Shown here: positions 31,986 to 57,460 of the stretch, piece after piece
Numbering within the stretch: position 1 is the stretch's first letter
Layout: the number at the start of each line of letters is the position of its first letter
Source of the DNA: Mesostigma viride
Taxonomy: Eukaryota > Streptophyta > Mesostigmatophyceae > Mesostigmatales > Mesostigmataceae
DNA length: 60,000 bases
Direction: 5' to 3'
Assembly: GCA_009746045.1 (NCBI GenBank)
Contig: RPFO01000084.1
Location: 950,176-1,010,175, forward strand
The notes under the pieces: generated by a model
Told to the model about the DNA's origin: nothing
Database searches by the model: none
The model's input: only the letters and a program-made list of their open reading frames with translations
Program-made: the position numbers and the translations under genes

Positions 31986-33984
31986 TTGGGGAGACGCCCA
32001 CGCACTAATATCTCAACAGCGGGGAATTCAGTGAGCACTCCGTGGTCCCGCGGCGGGGACACGATACAATGAATGAATTAAAATTATTATTAATGAACTA
32101 TTCAACACGTAGACTTAGTCACATGAGCAAAAAACCTTAGTTGGGGAGGGAAATTAATAATGATACTAGATGTATATATAGCTATACCACGTATATATAG
32201 CTGCAAAGGACTAATGTGACATTTATGTCAGCGTTCACCACTGACCACTGACAATATAAACTCCTGCACTAGCTTACAACCATACTATACACAATGCAGG
32301 CTAGCCACTAATAATGCCGCTGAACGATCCAGAAACACGCCTTTAGTAGTACTACAGTAACATATTAACATGACACAAGCTTGCTGTCCATCCTATGCAC
32401 CGCTGCTTTAGCTAGAATCGACATGCAGCCTAAAAATATCTAGGAACAGCATAGCCATGTGATCAATCACCGCTGCCATGGACATGTGGGCTGGTCAGAT
32501 CAGACTCAGTATGTCCTTGGGCGTGATAAATGGGGGGAGAGGAATCGACAGCTGGCAACTACACTGACACTAAACAACACATATACGTCTATCATACATA
32601 TGTCTTCATCTCCGGTACAAGGTAGATATGCTAGAGCAACCTGGGCAGCCACAAGCGAAATTGGCAACTACCCGAGAAGTTTGTTGACAAGCATGCCAAC
32701 TGGCACCGCTTCATGGGGCATGCTAGAAGGAAATGCGACGGAATTATCTGCCACGGCCACACCACCTGATGGCTGACGTCATGTCCAGCCACAAGGTGAG
32801 TAAACTGCCAGCATCCAGCCAGAAACTGCTCCGCAGACTCAAGTCCGAAGGCGACCGGTGTAGATCCGGACGTCACTCGCGGACGCTCTGCCCGCCAGTC
32901 CCGCCAATGGCATCGAAAACAATGCCACGGAATCGGTGAATGCCGGACCCACAGTCTTTATTAACAATAAACCCCCCACGCCACGCAGCATCATTGCACG
33001 CTCAGCCCCCCCAGCTGCGTCTCCAGGGTCTGCCCCTTGGAGAAGGTGCCCCCTTGGCCACTTAGGCCGCCAGGGGCCGTCTCACTCAGTGGCTCGTCAG
33101 CCCCTGCACATATGCGGGCAGTACGAATTCGTAGAATACATGAAATTGTAGCATTCAAAAAAGCTTGATTAATAAAGAGAAATGATACACACAAGACATG
33201 CCCATTGCTGCATTGGCCAGCCAGGATAACGGCAAGCATGACTGTATACTGGATTCAACACTAAATGCAAATCTGGATTCTCTTACGCATCAGCTTCCCG
33301 AAATGTGTGCACATCGCAATGTCATTGCCAGCTTATACGCTGGCTAAAAAGGTAATGTCATAAGTGCATGCATGCGTCAGGCCTCACACTGCATGGGGTG
33401 AGCAAGTCCCACAAAACGAAACAATTACATATTACTGGCTACTAAGTATCCATACGTACTACTATACAAACAATGATGCAGCCAACTGCTTGCGTACCAC
33501 CCTTTCCAGCACGAACATGTCATGCAATCAAGGAAGTTCCAGACAAGTCACATCAACTGGGTCAAAATTTGACAGGATATGCATGGTGACCACTGCGCAG
33601 GAACGGACACAAGTAAGCCCAGGTCACTGCTGATGCAAAACATCACAAAGAGAAAAGCTAGGGGACCAGTCGTCTTCGGCATCTAGCATGCTGCGAAATT
33701 AATTCGGCGCGCACGTATCTATGCGTACTAGCGCTGCCAACGAGGTGGCACACCAAGGCCATGTACCACGCTCCACCGTGCACGTCCGAGTAAGCAGAAA
33801 AACAAGAATAACATACTTAGGTTCAACCGATTAATTTGCCACATTGAATCGCGGCTCAGAGCTGAGCACTGACCTACAAGTATTGCAAGCAATGATCAGC
33901 ACACAAATGCATCGAACACACTTGCATGGTGATCACATGAATAAAAAGAAAACCAATCAAGCACACTTGCCCCAACACGCCCTA
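31986..33984. other. Intergenic, no confident gene
   Basis: AT-rich at 32050-32450. The stretch 32640-32790 looks partly coding on the plus strand (KFVDKHANWHRFMGHARRK) and ends near CACAAG|GTGAGT, a strong donor. However, the frame stops before that donor. I see no gene that I can support. Confidence 0.4.
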
Positions 33985-47759
<13,775 letters not shown>

Positions 47760-47981
47760 CTGGCTGCGTGCGTGAAATTTGCTAGGCACAGGACTTGTTT
47801 GTGAGGAAACAGCTTGCTTAACGTTGTGAATTCGCGGCACACAAGCGCAGCACGATGCGCCTGCTTGACCTGGCGAATTCTGGCAGCATCCGAGCCAGCA
47901 ACGCACAGATGAAAGATCTCTGAAGGCCACCTGCGTCAAGCCAGAGCCTGCTTCATTCAAGGCGCAATCATGGCTGGATTA

Positions 47982-48164
47982 CACCCCCCCACACGTTTAA
48001 GATTCTCAGGTTTAAGATCATGAGCCCCTGGATTTTACCTCTACTAGTAGTATAATTGTAGTAGAATGTAGTAGAACTTATTATAATCGAATCACAGTAG
48101 TAAGATTCTTTAAGATCATGAGCCCTGGATTGTCGGACCCCAATCTTAAACGTGGGGGGGGGTG
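47982..48164. mobile_element. 183-bp MITE with TA duplication
   Basis: Ends CACCCCCCCACACGTTTAAG and reversed CACCCCCCCCACGTTTAAGA, flanked by TA (47980-47981, 48165-48166). A second internal copy of gtttaagatcatgagcc occurs near each end. A 17-bp direct repeat, cctgcgtcaagccagag, lies outside it at 47930-47946 and 48173-48189. Confidence 0.6.
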
Positions 48165-48643
48165 TAGGCTGGCCTGCGTCAAGCCAGAGTTGTTGTTGTT
48201 GTTGATTCTTAAAGCAAACTTGTAAGCACTATGGACCAGTCGTTTGACACGGAACACTTTGAGCGTTGACATATGTCCTGAGCCGACTTGCGGGATATTT
48301 CTGTGTCCTATTGGAGTTCATGATCAGAATACGTGGACACTGACAGCATATTTGATTCTACCTTTCCGCAGGAGAATTGCCTATTCGTCCTTTCGATTCC
48401 TGAACACGTCAGGGCAGGGCACCACTGATATGCTTGGCATTAATAACCTATCGCAAGTTAAAGTAGCCAGAATCGCATCCAAAGAAAAAACGAATGTCCT
48501 GTTGATTGAGCGCTTCGACAGATACGTAATACTGTAGCGATCAGTTCCGAATCTTCAGCGGCGATTTGACTGACGGTTCGAATAAATTCAGCGCTCTTTC
48601 AAATTTCGGAACCGATGTTTGCGACGGATGTACGGGTTGTTAC

Positions 48644-48688
48644 CTGCTCGTCGTCGTTGTTGTTGTTGTTGTTGCCCACGCCGAACAT
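48644..48688 (-). CDS. Candidate first coding exon of the Alba gene
   Basis: ATG at 48688 opens MFGVGNNNNNNDDEQ and ends CAG|GTAACA, phase 0. The phase suits the exon at 47759. A short exon coding the first Alba strand should lie between them, and I did not find it. The linkage is therefore weak. Confidence 0.25.
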
Positions 48689-48689
48689 G

Positions 48690-50389
48690 GGCACTTGGGC
48701 AGCAGAGATTTGGAAACGGCCGAGGGCCAGGACACTGAACAGCATGCCATCATGTTATATTTCACCTGCGGCTTGGGAATCAACAAGTCAACAACAACAA
48801 CCTGGTTTGTTACGGATATTTTTTACGCAACCCGCCAGAAATGCACACGCTTCCGCACGGTTTCGAGCGGAGCCAAGAAACGCACGCACGCGCAGTCGAA
48901 CTGCCGGAGGACGCACCTTGCGCAATGACTCGACATTCGCCACCCGGCAATGCCTGCGTACGTTCCTCGCAGCGCTAGCCCTGCACATAATTATGCATAA
49001 CATACACAAGTTTCACAGAATGATCACATCTAGAGAGAAATAATGGCTAAGAGCGTGTCGCAACTCGTAAGAATACTGGGATTTCTCATCGCCAAGGGCA
49101 GCGAGTCTGGTTTTATACAATATTTACAAATTAGAATGCGGCGATCATTAAATGTGGTGTAAAACCTAGCCAGCGGTCCATATTAATTCCTCCGCGTTGA
49201 TCAAACAGCTACTACTATGAAGCTAGCTAGTTCTTAATAGTATATTCCCGTCGGTCTTTCATATGTTTAGATGATATATAGCTGGCTGCTGCGCTGCACG
49301 AGCACGTCCTCAGTCGGCTGCTGGCAGCTATAAGCTTATAGGCCAGCAGCAATGCATAATATTTTTATGACTTATGACATGCATGAGGCGCCAAGAAGAT
49401 GTATTAACTAGTACTAGCGCGCGGCAATTGATTGTAATTTAACACGGACGATATTATCAATTATATGAAATAAGTTAACTACGATAATATTATAGCTTAA
49501 GTTTATCATATCTCTATGTATAATATGACCATCACGACGTAATTAATATATACAATCGGGCTTATGCATCAATTTTCATGTATTTATTACTTATTTATGA
49601 AAGCACGTACACAGCTGCGCTACGTGGCCGATTATTTTACGTACGGCACGTCATTATACTGCACCGAGGCTATTAAATATTCGCATGCAATATTGAGTAA
49701 AGGAAGGCCAACAATCACTAGTACCTGCAGCTCGGCGCGGCTTATATTAATAATTAATTAATTAATTAACTCGTGCTCCCGTTGGGTAGTCACGGAGAAT
49801 TAATCCCGATGGATGGATGGATGGGTGCACACATTCCTACCGGTCTATTCTATCTAGATGGAGCCAGACCCTATAGCGGTCTCGCCTGGCATGCTTCCCA
49901 TTAAGTAATAAATTATCACGTGACTAGTGCGTCACGTGGGTGCCGATACAAACTAGAGGAACCTTCAATCCCTGTACACAATGAGGAGGGAGGGCGCCCT
50001 AGCTTCTCTCACTGCCACATGCAGTCGGCGGACAGGCCACAGATCAGCGCTCTATCCACAGCACGGGGGCGGGGTGCATCACTGTCGGTGCAATGCAACC
50101 ATAATGATACCAGAGGTAGGCTGTAGCATAGCCTTGATGCTGTTCAAGAAGGTGAGATGGGCTCAACGGCGTCTGCTAACTAAGGCATAAGCGAATGGCC
50201 ATGATGAGCCATGGCTGGGCTAAGCCAGGCATGCGTTCATGCCACTCTAAACCTGCTGGGGCTAGATCAGTATACTATCCTGGAGTAGTACGTACATGGC
50301 AAGTCATGCTACAATGTCTAAGCTATGCCGATATCCCTCTGCTATAGACAGCTGGCTATAGAATCTATTCTGGGGGAGCCCTGGGGGGC
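48690..50389. other. Intergenic, AT-rich
   Basis: No gene supported. At 49743-49765 there is an ATTA tract. A hairpin tcacgtgac...gtcacgtg (about 49917-49938) resembles the LINE-Y 3' end, so this may be a degenerate LINE remnant. Confidence 0.35.
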
Positions 50390-50399
50390 ATCCTCAGTT

Positions 50400-51553
50400 T
50401 GTTGTTTACATAAAGGTCCCCGCCCCGCCAGTACACCCGGGGCTTCTCGGGGCTGGTCTTAAGTTGCGGATACATGTAGTCGGGCCATGCACTGGTCGCG
50501 GCCGGTTGCTGCTGCTGGGCTGGCGTTGATCAGGTCGTCGTCTGAAGCGACCAAGCAAGGGGTGCGCGCCATGCAGGTTCTTGCGGCGAGAGAGGAACCT
50601 GACTCTGGCTGCGATGTTGCCGAAGGTAAGGACCACTGGCGGGGGCCCGGCCTTAATTGTCCCGTGGAAGGGGCAGGCGGTAGGCGCCCTGCAGGGTCGT
50701 ACCTGGAAACTCCATGCGAGCTAAGAGCTGGTTCTTCAGCTCGTCGACAAGAGAGTCTGGGGTCTCCCGCGGCTGCTTGTCGAAGCGCCTGACGATGACC
50801 CGGCAGCGGCGACGGTCGCGGTCAGCGGTCTCGCGGCGCTTGTCCTCCAGCTCCTGGAGCCTAGCTTGGTCACTGGTGATGGCGGTAGCGGTAGATCGAG
50901 GTGCCAGGCGGCTCAATGCAATGGGCTCAGACTTGATGCTCAGGTCAGCCCAAGAAGTGCGAGTCACGGGGTCGTCGTTGGCCCGACTGCAGCGGGCTGG
51001 GTGGCGAATATGGTGGCCGTGCGATTGGCAATCTCGGCCGGGACCTGGGCGGCCAGGACATCCACCTTGGTGGCGACCGCCTCCAACTTCACGATGCCGT
51101 GGCCAACTCTGCCCTCCACCTGGTTAAGGCGGGCGGTCAGAGTTGACGTGCCACGTCAACTCGGAAAACTTGGTGGCGGTGTGCTCGTGCAGGCCGGGCC
51201 GAAAACTGGAGCTGGAGCTTGCATGAGTGCGACTTTAGCTTCAATATTGTTGACCTTCAGGCTGTGAGGGCCGTGAGCGGGGGCCGTCGGGCGCGGTCCT
51301 GAGGCCTGCGAGCTGGGCTACCATCGGCGCCATGCACTGAGCTCCTCCTGCACAGCGTGGACGAGGTCCCGCCTTCATGTTAGTGTATCCTTGCTGTCTG
51401 GGGGGCTTTGGGAGCATGGCGCAGTGGGGGCCTGGTTCGGCAGGGCCAAGAGCTAGGGCGGAGCTAGACGCCCCCTGCTACTAGGCCCAGGTCCTTGAAA
51501 TCAGAATAAGCGCCGCAAATATGCAGTAACTCGTCAGGATGACGATGCGTTGG
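50400..51553 (-). pseudogene. Divergent half-LINE-type ORF1 (L1-ORF1p-like)
   Basis: In reverse, RRRCRVIVRRFDKQPRETPD aligns with the RRM start of the half-LINE ORF1. WPDYMYPQL...PRVYWRGGDLYVNN (about 50500-50400) aligns with its CTD (WPAYLQLRQ...PVYWKGAAIYV). Upstream is a coiled-coil-like ARLQELEDKRRETADRD. Frames are broken near 50650 and 50980. It is interrupted at 51553 by the LTR element. It represents a second, older ORF1 family. Confidence 0.6.
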
Positions 51554-52241
51554 AGTTAACGTTTTTTATAAACGCAATGTGAAGGATATGGTTGCAATGC
51601 AGCAATGTGTGAATATGGTTGGAAACGGAGCTTTGTTAAAATTGGATAATGTTACAGCGCTCACACACTTGAGGCTTGTACACGCGTTTGCCAAGTCAAG
51701 GCAACACACATGAGGCGGGCTCGCAAGAGATGCCCAATTGGCACTGGCCTATTCTTTATATACTTGTGCACTGTGCTTGCTAGTCCTGAGCAGCCTAGGA
51801 GGCCTGCTCAGTAATAACACTCCCGGTACAGTATTCACTACCTGTACAGCGCCCAGTTCCTATACAGTAGGCCTGCCATACAGGTACAGTGACCACAGAG
51901 CACAGTCCACAGTGACTATTGCATCTGCACCTAGGACTAAGCCTGCGGTACCAACAGACCACAGGTTAAGGTTCCTATTTCCTGCGTACGACGTATTAAT
52001 CCAATACCGTCGTAGGTTCAGCACCTAATTCCTGTCAGCCCAGGAATTACTGTCGACCCCATATGTCGTCGGCAAATATTCACGTCCGACTTAGAAGAAC
52101 AGCCGGCTCGCGCTCGCGCGTGACCGGGAAGTCGGAACGCCATAACTTTCTTGATACTTGTCGGAATGAACTCGTTCCGGTGCCGCTGGAATCGCAGAGA
52201 TATGCCGAATCAGGTACACGCCAATGCGCTTGGCGTTAACT
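51554..52241 (-). repeat. 3' LTR (element orientation)
   Basis: 688 bp, AGTTAACG...CGTTAACT. Contains an antisense 96-codon ORF (51738-52028) with a hydrophobic start. Confidence 0.9.
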
Positions 52242-52262
52242 CCAATCCTTTCTTTTCTTGAG
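52242..52262 (-). promoter_or_regulatory. Polypurine tract next to 3' LTR
   Basis: On the minus strand, ctcaagaaaagaaaggattg lies directly against the LTR. This is the standard position for plus-strand priming and it fixes the element's orientation. Confidence 0.65.
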
Positions 52263-52942
52263 CTGTAGCAGCTCACACAAGTCTACATACAAACACACAC
52301 AATGGGTACTGGACATCCTCCCCGACTACAAGTCACAACCCGCTGGGCATGACAGTCAGCTTGGATTCCTTATTATATGTACATAGCACCCATACTGGTT
52401 CAGGAGCACAAACAAATTACAATGAGTCCCTATCCCTTCACGGGAGGCTCGTTGTGTTACCCATGTACAAGAGGTTGGCCAACTGTGGCAGCCCATAGGT
52501 GTTCAGCTAAGAACTTGAGAAGTATGTACAACCTTCAGGACCTTAGGCGAAACCCCACAGATCACCCACAACAGCTCATCAGAAAACATTGCTGACCCCC
52601 AGACGGGAGTCGGCGCCGGTCTGCTGCCCCTTATCGAACCAGACACAACATCTACGCGAAGCACATGCAAAACACAAGCTCTTATACTCATTCCAACCAT
52701 GGAAAATCAGGGGACCTGTCGCCACCTCACCAGCATGGTGGATGGGTCAGCCAGTCCGTGAAACTCCGCCTTAGGACGGCACCAGGGAATCGAACCCCGC
52801 CCACAAACCACAGATCTGGGGAAACCTCAGACTGAGATGAAAACCCCAGATAGACATCTCTCCATCAGAGACAATGTCAGACATTCTCACACCAGAGACA
52901 TGTCTCACCCCTCAAGGTGTCAGTGCTCAGGATTATGTACAA

Positions 52943-53560
52943 TCAAGCTCCCAGCCTGATATCCAGAGACTTAAGCACCCAGCTCTCAGCTTTTAGACTG
53001 TCAGATAGACCGACTTGACAGTCAGCATTCATGAGCTTCCTCAGTACATTGTACTGGGCTGGGGCCTTGTGTGGCAGCTTGGTCAATGCATCAGCAGGGT
53101 TCTCCTCGCCAGGGATATGCTTCAAGTCAACCAAACTGGCCAACTCCTTCAGCAACAAATAATCCAGGTCCCGGCTTCTGGCCAGCTGCTTGTGAACAAA
53201 CTGGACCATACCCATGCTGTCTGTTAGCAACAACGTCTCCATCTGCAAGGTCCAAGGGGTAACTGAAGCCAGCTCCAGCATTAACTCCTTTATGTACAGG
53301 CTGGACTGGATCCCCTCGCATATGGCCCTGCATTCAGACTGCCACATCTGAACTGATACAGACCCTCTTCTGCAGTCTGCTGTACCAGCTGAACAAACTT
53401 GCCCTGCTCTGATAAAAAGCAAATAGAGCAGCAGATCTCCCCCTGACCTTGGTAACCTGGCGAGCATCCATGGAACTGTCAACAAAGATCTCCAAGGTGA
53501 TAGGCTGGGCAAAGTCAATCCCAGACAAAATCAGATCAGGGGTACTCTCCACCAATCGGG
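52943..53560 (-). pseudogene. Copia-type RNase H, frameshifted
   Basis: LEIFVDSSMDARQVTKVRGR (catalytic D), then QSECRAICEGIQSSLYIKEL (E), TLLLTDSMGMVQFVHKQL (D) and HIPGEENPADALTK. This matches the copia RNase H with its ADxLTK ending. The first part is in the frame ending at 53334 and the rest in the frame ending at 52943, so one frameshift at about 53335-53350 splits it. Confidence 0.7.
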
Positions 53561-54092
53561 CTATGACTCGAGGCTTCTCATCCTCAAGCACCTCATCAGG
53601 CATTCTGCTATGGACCATCAAAGACGGACCACAGATGCTGGCAAACCAGGCCCACATGCCTCTCAACTCAGGCCCTGCAGCCTGGGCGATCTTCTCTGGC
53701 AAGGCCTTCACAATGGTCTGTTTATAATCTCCTCCAGCCTGAAGCCTGATACTCCACTCCCCATCCCTCCTGAACAGGGTAGCCTGCATAATCCACAGAA
53801 CACTACAGGCTTGTTGGGCTCCTGCCACAGCTCCTTGCCCAGTGAAAACTTGCCACTGATGACAGGAATAAACTTCTTCAGCCAGGTCGTGGGGGCTCTG
53901 CAGCTGGCGCGTTCTGACCGCCCTGAGATCCTTGGCTCTGATCATCTGCCAGCGCAGCCTGGTCTCCCAGCGCCTGGCCGTCACCGCGTCCATCACGTCC
54001 ATCGCGTCCATTGCGTCCATCGAGTCCATCCATCCCAGCGCCGCGCCGCGCAAAGGCCATACCGCGCCCTCGTTGGTCAATAGCTCCCTCAC
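53334..54092 (-). pseudogene. RT C-terminal remnant and RNase H start
   Basis: The open frame includes SIRLQAGGDYKQTIVKALPE and WAWFASICGPSLMVHSRM, probably the connection between RT and RNase H. The palm with its YVDD box is absent. The N-terminal part overlaps a short Gag-like frame and has an ATGGACGCA-type tandem repeat (MDSMDAMDAMDVMDA). Confidence 0.5.
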
Positions 54093-54096
54093 TCAT
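53878..54096 (-). CDS. Gag-like N-terminus, truncated
   Basis: MSEGAIDQRGRGMAFARRG, then a DGRNGRDGRDGRGDG repeat and QSQGSQGGQNAPAAEPPRPG, stop at 53878. Low-complexity start of the original gag; an internal deletion joins it to the RT/RNase H remnant. Confidence 0.4.
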   Translation of the reverse strand: MSEGAIDQRGRGMAFARRGAGMDGLDGRNGRDGRDGRGDGQALGDQAALADDQSQGSQGGQNAPAAEPPRPG

Positions 54097-54198
54097 GATG
54101 GCCTCTGTTCAGATCTGCTACAGCCAGCCAAGTGGCCAAGCAGCAATTAAAGCAATATAAGCTACTGAACAAGAAAGGAAAATGCCAAGTGTTACCAC

Positions 54199-55119
54199 TC
54201 AGTCAAGACCACCACGGTCACCCGCAGGAGCTTCCTGGTTCTCCTTGTCGCTGTCGCTGTCGCTGTCGCTCACAACAATAAGCTCTGGCACCCTGCTACC
54301 TGCTGCGCCGTCGTCGGCCCGCTGTCGGCCCGCGATGACAGCGTCGTCACCGTTAGTGTAGTAGACAGGTGACAACCCGTCGTTAACACCCCTCGGATTG
54401 TATCTTGGCACCTCGTGGTCGCCAAGCGCCTCGTCGCCTAGGCCAGCGACCCCCACTGCTCCCACCTCAAGGTCACTGTCGTAACCAAGAGGGGCGAACT
54501 CTTCCCAACGCGTCACACGAACGCGAAGGGGTTGGGGCAGTTCCTGAAAAGGAACCCTTGCTCGCTCCGGAAACCTGCCGACTCGTGCCGCACGCTGTCC
54601 TCCGGTGATGGCTTCCGCAGCCGCCTCGACCTCTGCAAGCCGCCTGTAGCGCTCCGCTCCGCGTCGCTCACGTCGAACTGGTCCCGCTGCAACACCCTCG
54701 TTGCCGATTACGCCTGCGAACGTACGTTGTACACCCGCACCCGCTGCTGCCGGTACGAACTCGTGTCGCACTGCACCAGCTGTCTCCGCAGCCTCTCCTC
54801 GCCTGGCCGCCAACTCCGCACGCACCCGCTCAGCTAAGGCTGTAATCACAGTCTGGATACCGACCAAACCGTGCAGCTCTTGCTCGATGTCGTCGACGCT
54901 CCGGTGCTTCGGAATGACGATGGTTCGGACGTGCTGCAGAATTCGCTCCCAATCCTCGACCTGGTCGTCGACGAATTGCACGAAGTTGCGATTAACAGGT
55001 GGACGATCTGCAAGCAATAAAGATAAATCTCGAACCACACGACGCAATTCAGGCGAAATTGAACCACCAGCAGACTGCCGAAACCGGAAATTCTGCTGCC
55101 GTTGTTCTTCCTGCACCAT
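54199..55119 (-). CDS. ORF A: uncharacterised 306-aa protein with SIM-like acidic tail
   Basis: Intact frame between the 5' LTR and the gag start. I chose ATG 55119 (MVQEEQRQQNFRF) because the upstream part of the frame is LTR. It has a helical N-terminal half (DLSLLLADRPP, DDQVEDWERILQHVRTIVIP, Arg/Ala/Glu-rich helices), then an acidic middle (YDSDLEVG). The C-terminus ELIVVSDSDSDSDKENQE fits a SUMO-interacting motif (hydrophobic core followed by Ser/Asp). No known domain is recognised. It could be a divergent Gag or a captured host gene. Confidence 0.5.
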   Translation of the reverse strand: MVQEEQRQQNFRFRQSAGGSISPELRRVVRDLSLLLADRPPVNRNFVQFVDDQVEDWERILQHVRTIVIPKHRSVDDIEQELHGLVGIQTVITALAERVRAELAARRGEAAETAGAVRHEFVPAAAGAGVQRTFAGVIGNEGVAAGPVRRERRGAERYRRLAEVEAAAEAITGGQRAARVGRFPERARVPFQELPQPLRVRVTRWEEFAPLGYDSDLEVGAVGVAGLGDEALGDHEVPRYNPRGVNDGLSPVYYTNGDDAVIAGRQRADDGAAGSRVPELIVVSDSDSDSDKENQEAPAGDRGGLD

Positions 55120-55214
55120 TCGACACCTGACGAGCTTCTCGCGCGTCGTCAACGCTGCACGCAGCAAACAGCAACGACCCTCCTGGCCGTTCCGTCGAGA
55201 CTGCTTGTAATTTG

Positions 55215-55902
55215 AGTTAACGTTTTTTATAAACGCAATGTGAAGGATATGGTTGCAATGCAGCAATGTGTGAATATGGTTGGAAACGGAGCTTTGTTAA
55301 AATTGGATAATGTTACAGCGCTCACACACTTGAGGCTTGTACACGCGTTTGCCAAGTCAAGGCAACACACGTGAGGCGGGCTCGCAAGAGATGCCCAATT
55401 GGCACTGGCCTATTCTTTATATACTTGTGCACTGTGCTTGCTAGTCCTGAGCAGCCTAGGAGGCCTGCTCAGTAATAACACTCCCGGTACAGTATTCACT
55501 ACCTGTACAGCGCCCAGTTCCTATACAGTAGGCCTGCCATACAGGTACAGTGACCACAGAGCACAGTCCACAGTGACTATTGCATCTGCACCTAGGACTA
55601 AGCCTGCGGTACCAACAGACCACAGGTTAAGGTTCCTATTTCCTGCGTACGACGTATTAATCCAATACCGTCGTAGGTTCAGCACCTAATTCCTGTCAGC
55701 CCAGGAATTACTGTCGACCCCATATGTCGTCGGCAAATATTCACGTCCGACTTAGAAGAACAGCCGGCTCGCGCTCGCGCGCGACCGGGAAGTCGGAACG
55801 CCATAACTTTCTTGATACTTGTCGGAATGAACTCGTTCCGGTGCCGCTGGAATCGCAGAGATATGCCGAATCAGGTACACGCCAATGCGCTTGGCGTTAA
55901 CT
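55215..55902 (-). repeat. 5' LTR (element orientation)
   Basis: 688 bp, near-identical to 51554-52241 (differences near 55370 and 55781). Followed by the target duplicate gttgg. Confidence 0.9.
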
Positions 55903-55907
55903 GTTGG

Positions 55908-56235
55908 TATTCCGCCGGCTCGGTGAGCTGCCAGCGTTTCCGGCCAGGTCGAATAATCTAGAGTCTCGCCAGAGCCAGGCATGGTACATAATCCAGCGAT
56001 TCTTTGCCAGGAAGCCGAGGACCTCACCACAGTGTAGGCCCGCTTGGCCTAGTGTCCAGCTGCATCTTTTTCCACGGATCTATAGGCCTTGGCCCCCCAT
56101 ATCCTCTATCAGTCGGTCTTTGAATGTGCGCACGGGCCTTGCGGCGTCTGACATCGCTGGGCCCTTCCCACATGAGGAGGTGCATGCCTGCCCGGCTGAG
56201 CGGGTCGCAGCCCTGAGGATGGGCCACACGAATTG
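55908..56235. other. Flank of the LTR insertion, unassigned
   Basis: Probably the continuation of the divergent half-LINE cut at 51553, but no clear ORF1 match could be read. Ends with the target duplicate acgaattg of the next element. Confidence 0.3.
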
Positions 56236-56902
56236 CAGTGTACAGCCATACGCAATACGCAACCATACGGGGCCCATGGGTATGGTGTATAATACGCCAT
56301 ACGGGGTATAATACGCAAATCATACGGGGACTCTTGAAAATGCTGTTTTTTGCATGGTTCAGGGGGTTCTTCAACATTCTGACCAATCAGGCATGTTTTT
56401 TGTGTGTTCTTGCAACACCACTTGCCTTTATTTAACACATCATCACATAATATTGCCGTTGCCGTCGCTGCATGCCTACAAATACAAGCATTGTACATCT
56501 GTTGTTATTAATAATGTCTGTAAATAGCACACGGTCAGTCGGCCAACTTGCCAAAAGTAATAAGACATTGTGCCAGAAACAGACATCTTGCCTACTCGTG
56601 GTAGGCCACCATGCAATATTGATCTACATGAAGCAAGAATCCATACGGGCTGCCAACAATGTGGCTAGCGTGCAGGATACCATGCATGCCAGCAACCCGA
56701 CCCAGCTCTCCCTAAACCATTAACACATATGGTACGGTGGCTGGCTAGCAGCAGCCTGCATCATTGGCTAAATAAGGCATTTATGTGCATCGCGAGTCAC
56801 ACCAAATACCCCGCAGCCTGCGACGTAATGCCTCCGGCGGCCTCTTGCACTCGCTCACTCTTGCCTCCTTCGCGTACGTAGCGCCCATGATATGGCGGGT
56901 GC

Positions 56903-57082
56903 TTAAGCCTTGCTCGGGTGGTAGAACCCGAGAATTCTGCATCCAAAAGTGTGCACGTCACTTAGCTTGTAGTTACCTGTCGGCTGCCCTTTCTTGTTGA
57001 GAGTCTGTTCTTTCACGATGTGTGTCCAGACAGTCTCGAATACGGCCTGCATCTCGTCGGCCCAGTCATCATCGTGTTCCAT
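56903..57082 (-). CDS. Small ORF in hAT-like element
   Basis: ATG 57082 opens MEHDDDWADEMQAVFETVWT and runs 59 codons to TAA. An internal ACAG|GTAACT could be a donor, so it may be the first exon of a former transposase gene. No known domain. Confidence 0.3.
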   Translation of the reverse strand: MEHDDDWADEMQAVFETVWTHIVKEQTLNKKGQPTGNYKLSDVHTFGCRILGFYHPSKA

Positions 57083-57394
57083 AGACCCACACCATCACCG
57101 TCGCTAGCCATGGTGCCTGGATGTCAATTGTGCTACGATTAAATGTTAGGTGCCAGATGCGCGCCCTTGTTGGCAGACAACATAACTTCGTCACCTAATT
57201 TCCTCGTCCTTCGTCTCCTAGACCCTAGTCCGACACGCAGCAATCTGCAGCAATGCACGTACAGTCGTACATGCACGGCCAGCTTGGCACCTGCATGTCG
57301 TTTATTTGTCGCGGAGTTCCAGGTCGCCTAGATACAGTCTAGTTCCGGCTCCACGTGCCGTCCAAAATGATGCCAGAAGCTACTTCGAACGCGG

Positions 57395-57460
57395 TTCATA
57401 CGCAAAAAATACGCAAAAAATACGCAATACGCAAAAAATACGCAAAAAATACGCAGTGCG
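57395..57460 (+). repeat. (TACGCAAAAAA)n short tandem repeat
   Basis: Repeats of atacgcaaaaa in the subterminal part of the hAT-like element. Confidence 0.8.

Larger units (their letters stand above)
51554..55902 (-). mobile_element. Young copia-type LTR retrotransposon, non-autonomous, with an extra ORF
   Basis: Two 688-bp LTRs (51554-52241, 55215-55902) differ at about two positions. The 5-bp duplication gttgg lies at 51549-51553 and 55903-55907. The LTR begins AGTTAACG and ends CGTTAACT (perfect 8-bp inverted ends). The coding strand is minus: 5' LTR, ORF A (55119-54199), a Gag-like start (54096), an RNase H fragment (about 53560-52943), a polypurine tract, 3' LTR. Protease, integrase and most of RT are missing, so it depends on another element. 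Confidence 0.85.

Noticed and set aside
32636-32790. Exon-like stretch ending near CACAAG|GTGAGT
   Set aside because: The best coding frame stops before the donor; no matching exon was found nearby.
48566-49043. Plus-strand ORFs with poly-Val and Leu
   Set aside because: Derived from a GTT repeat; no supporting signals.
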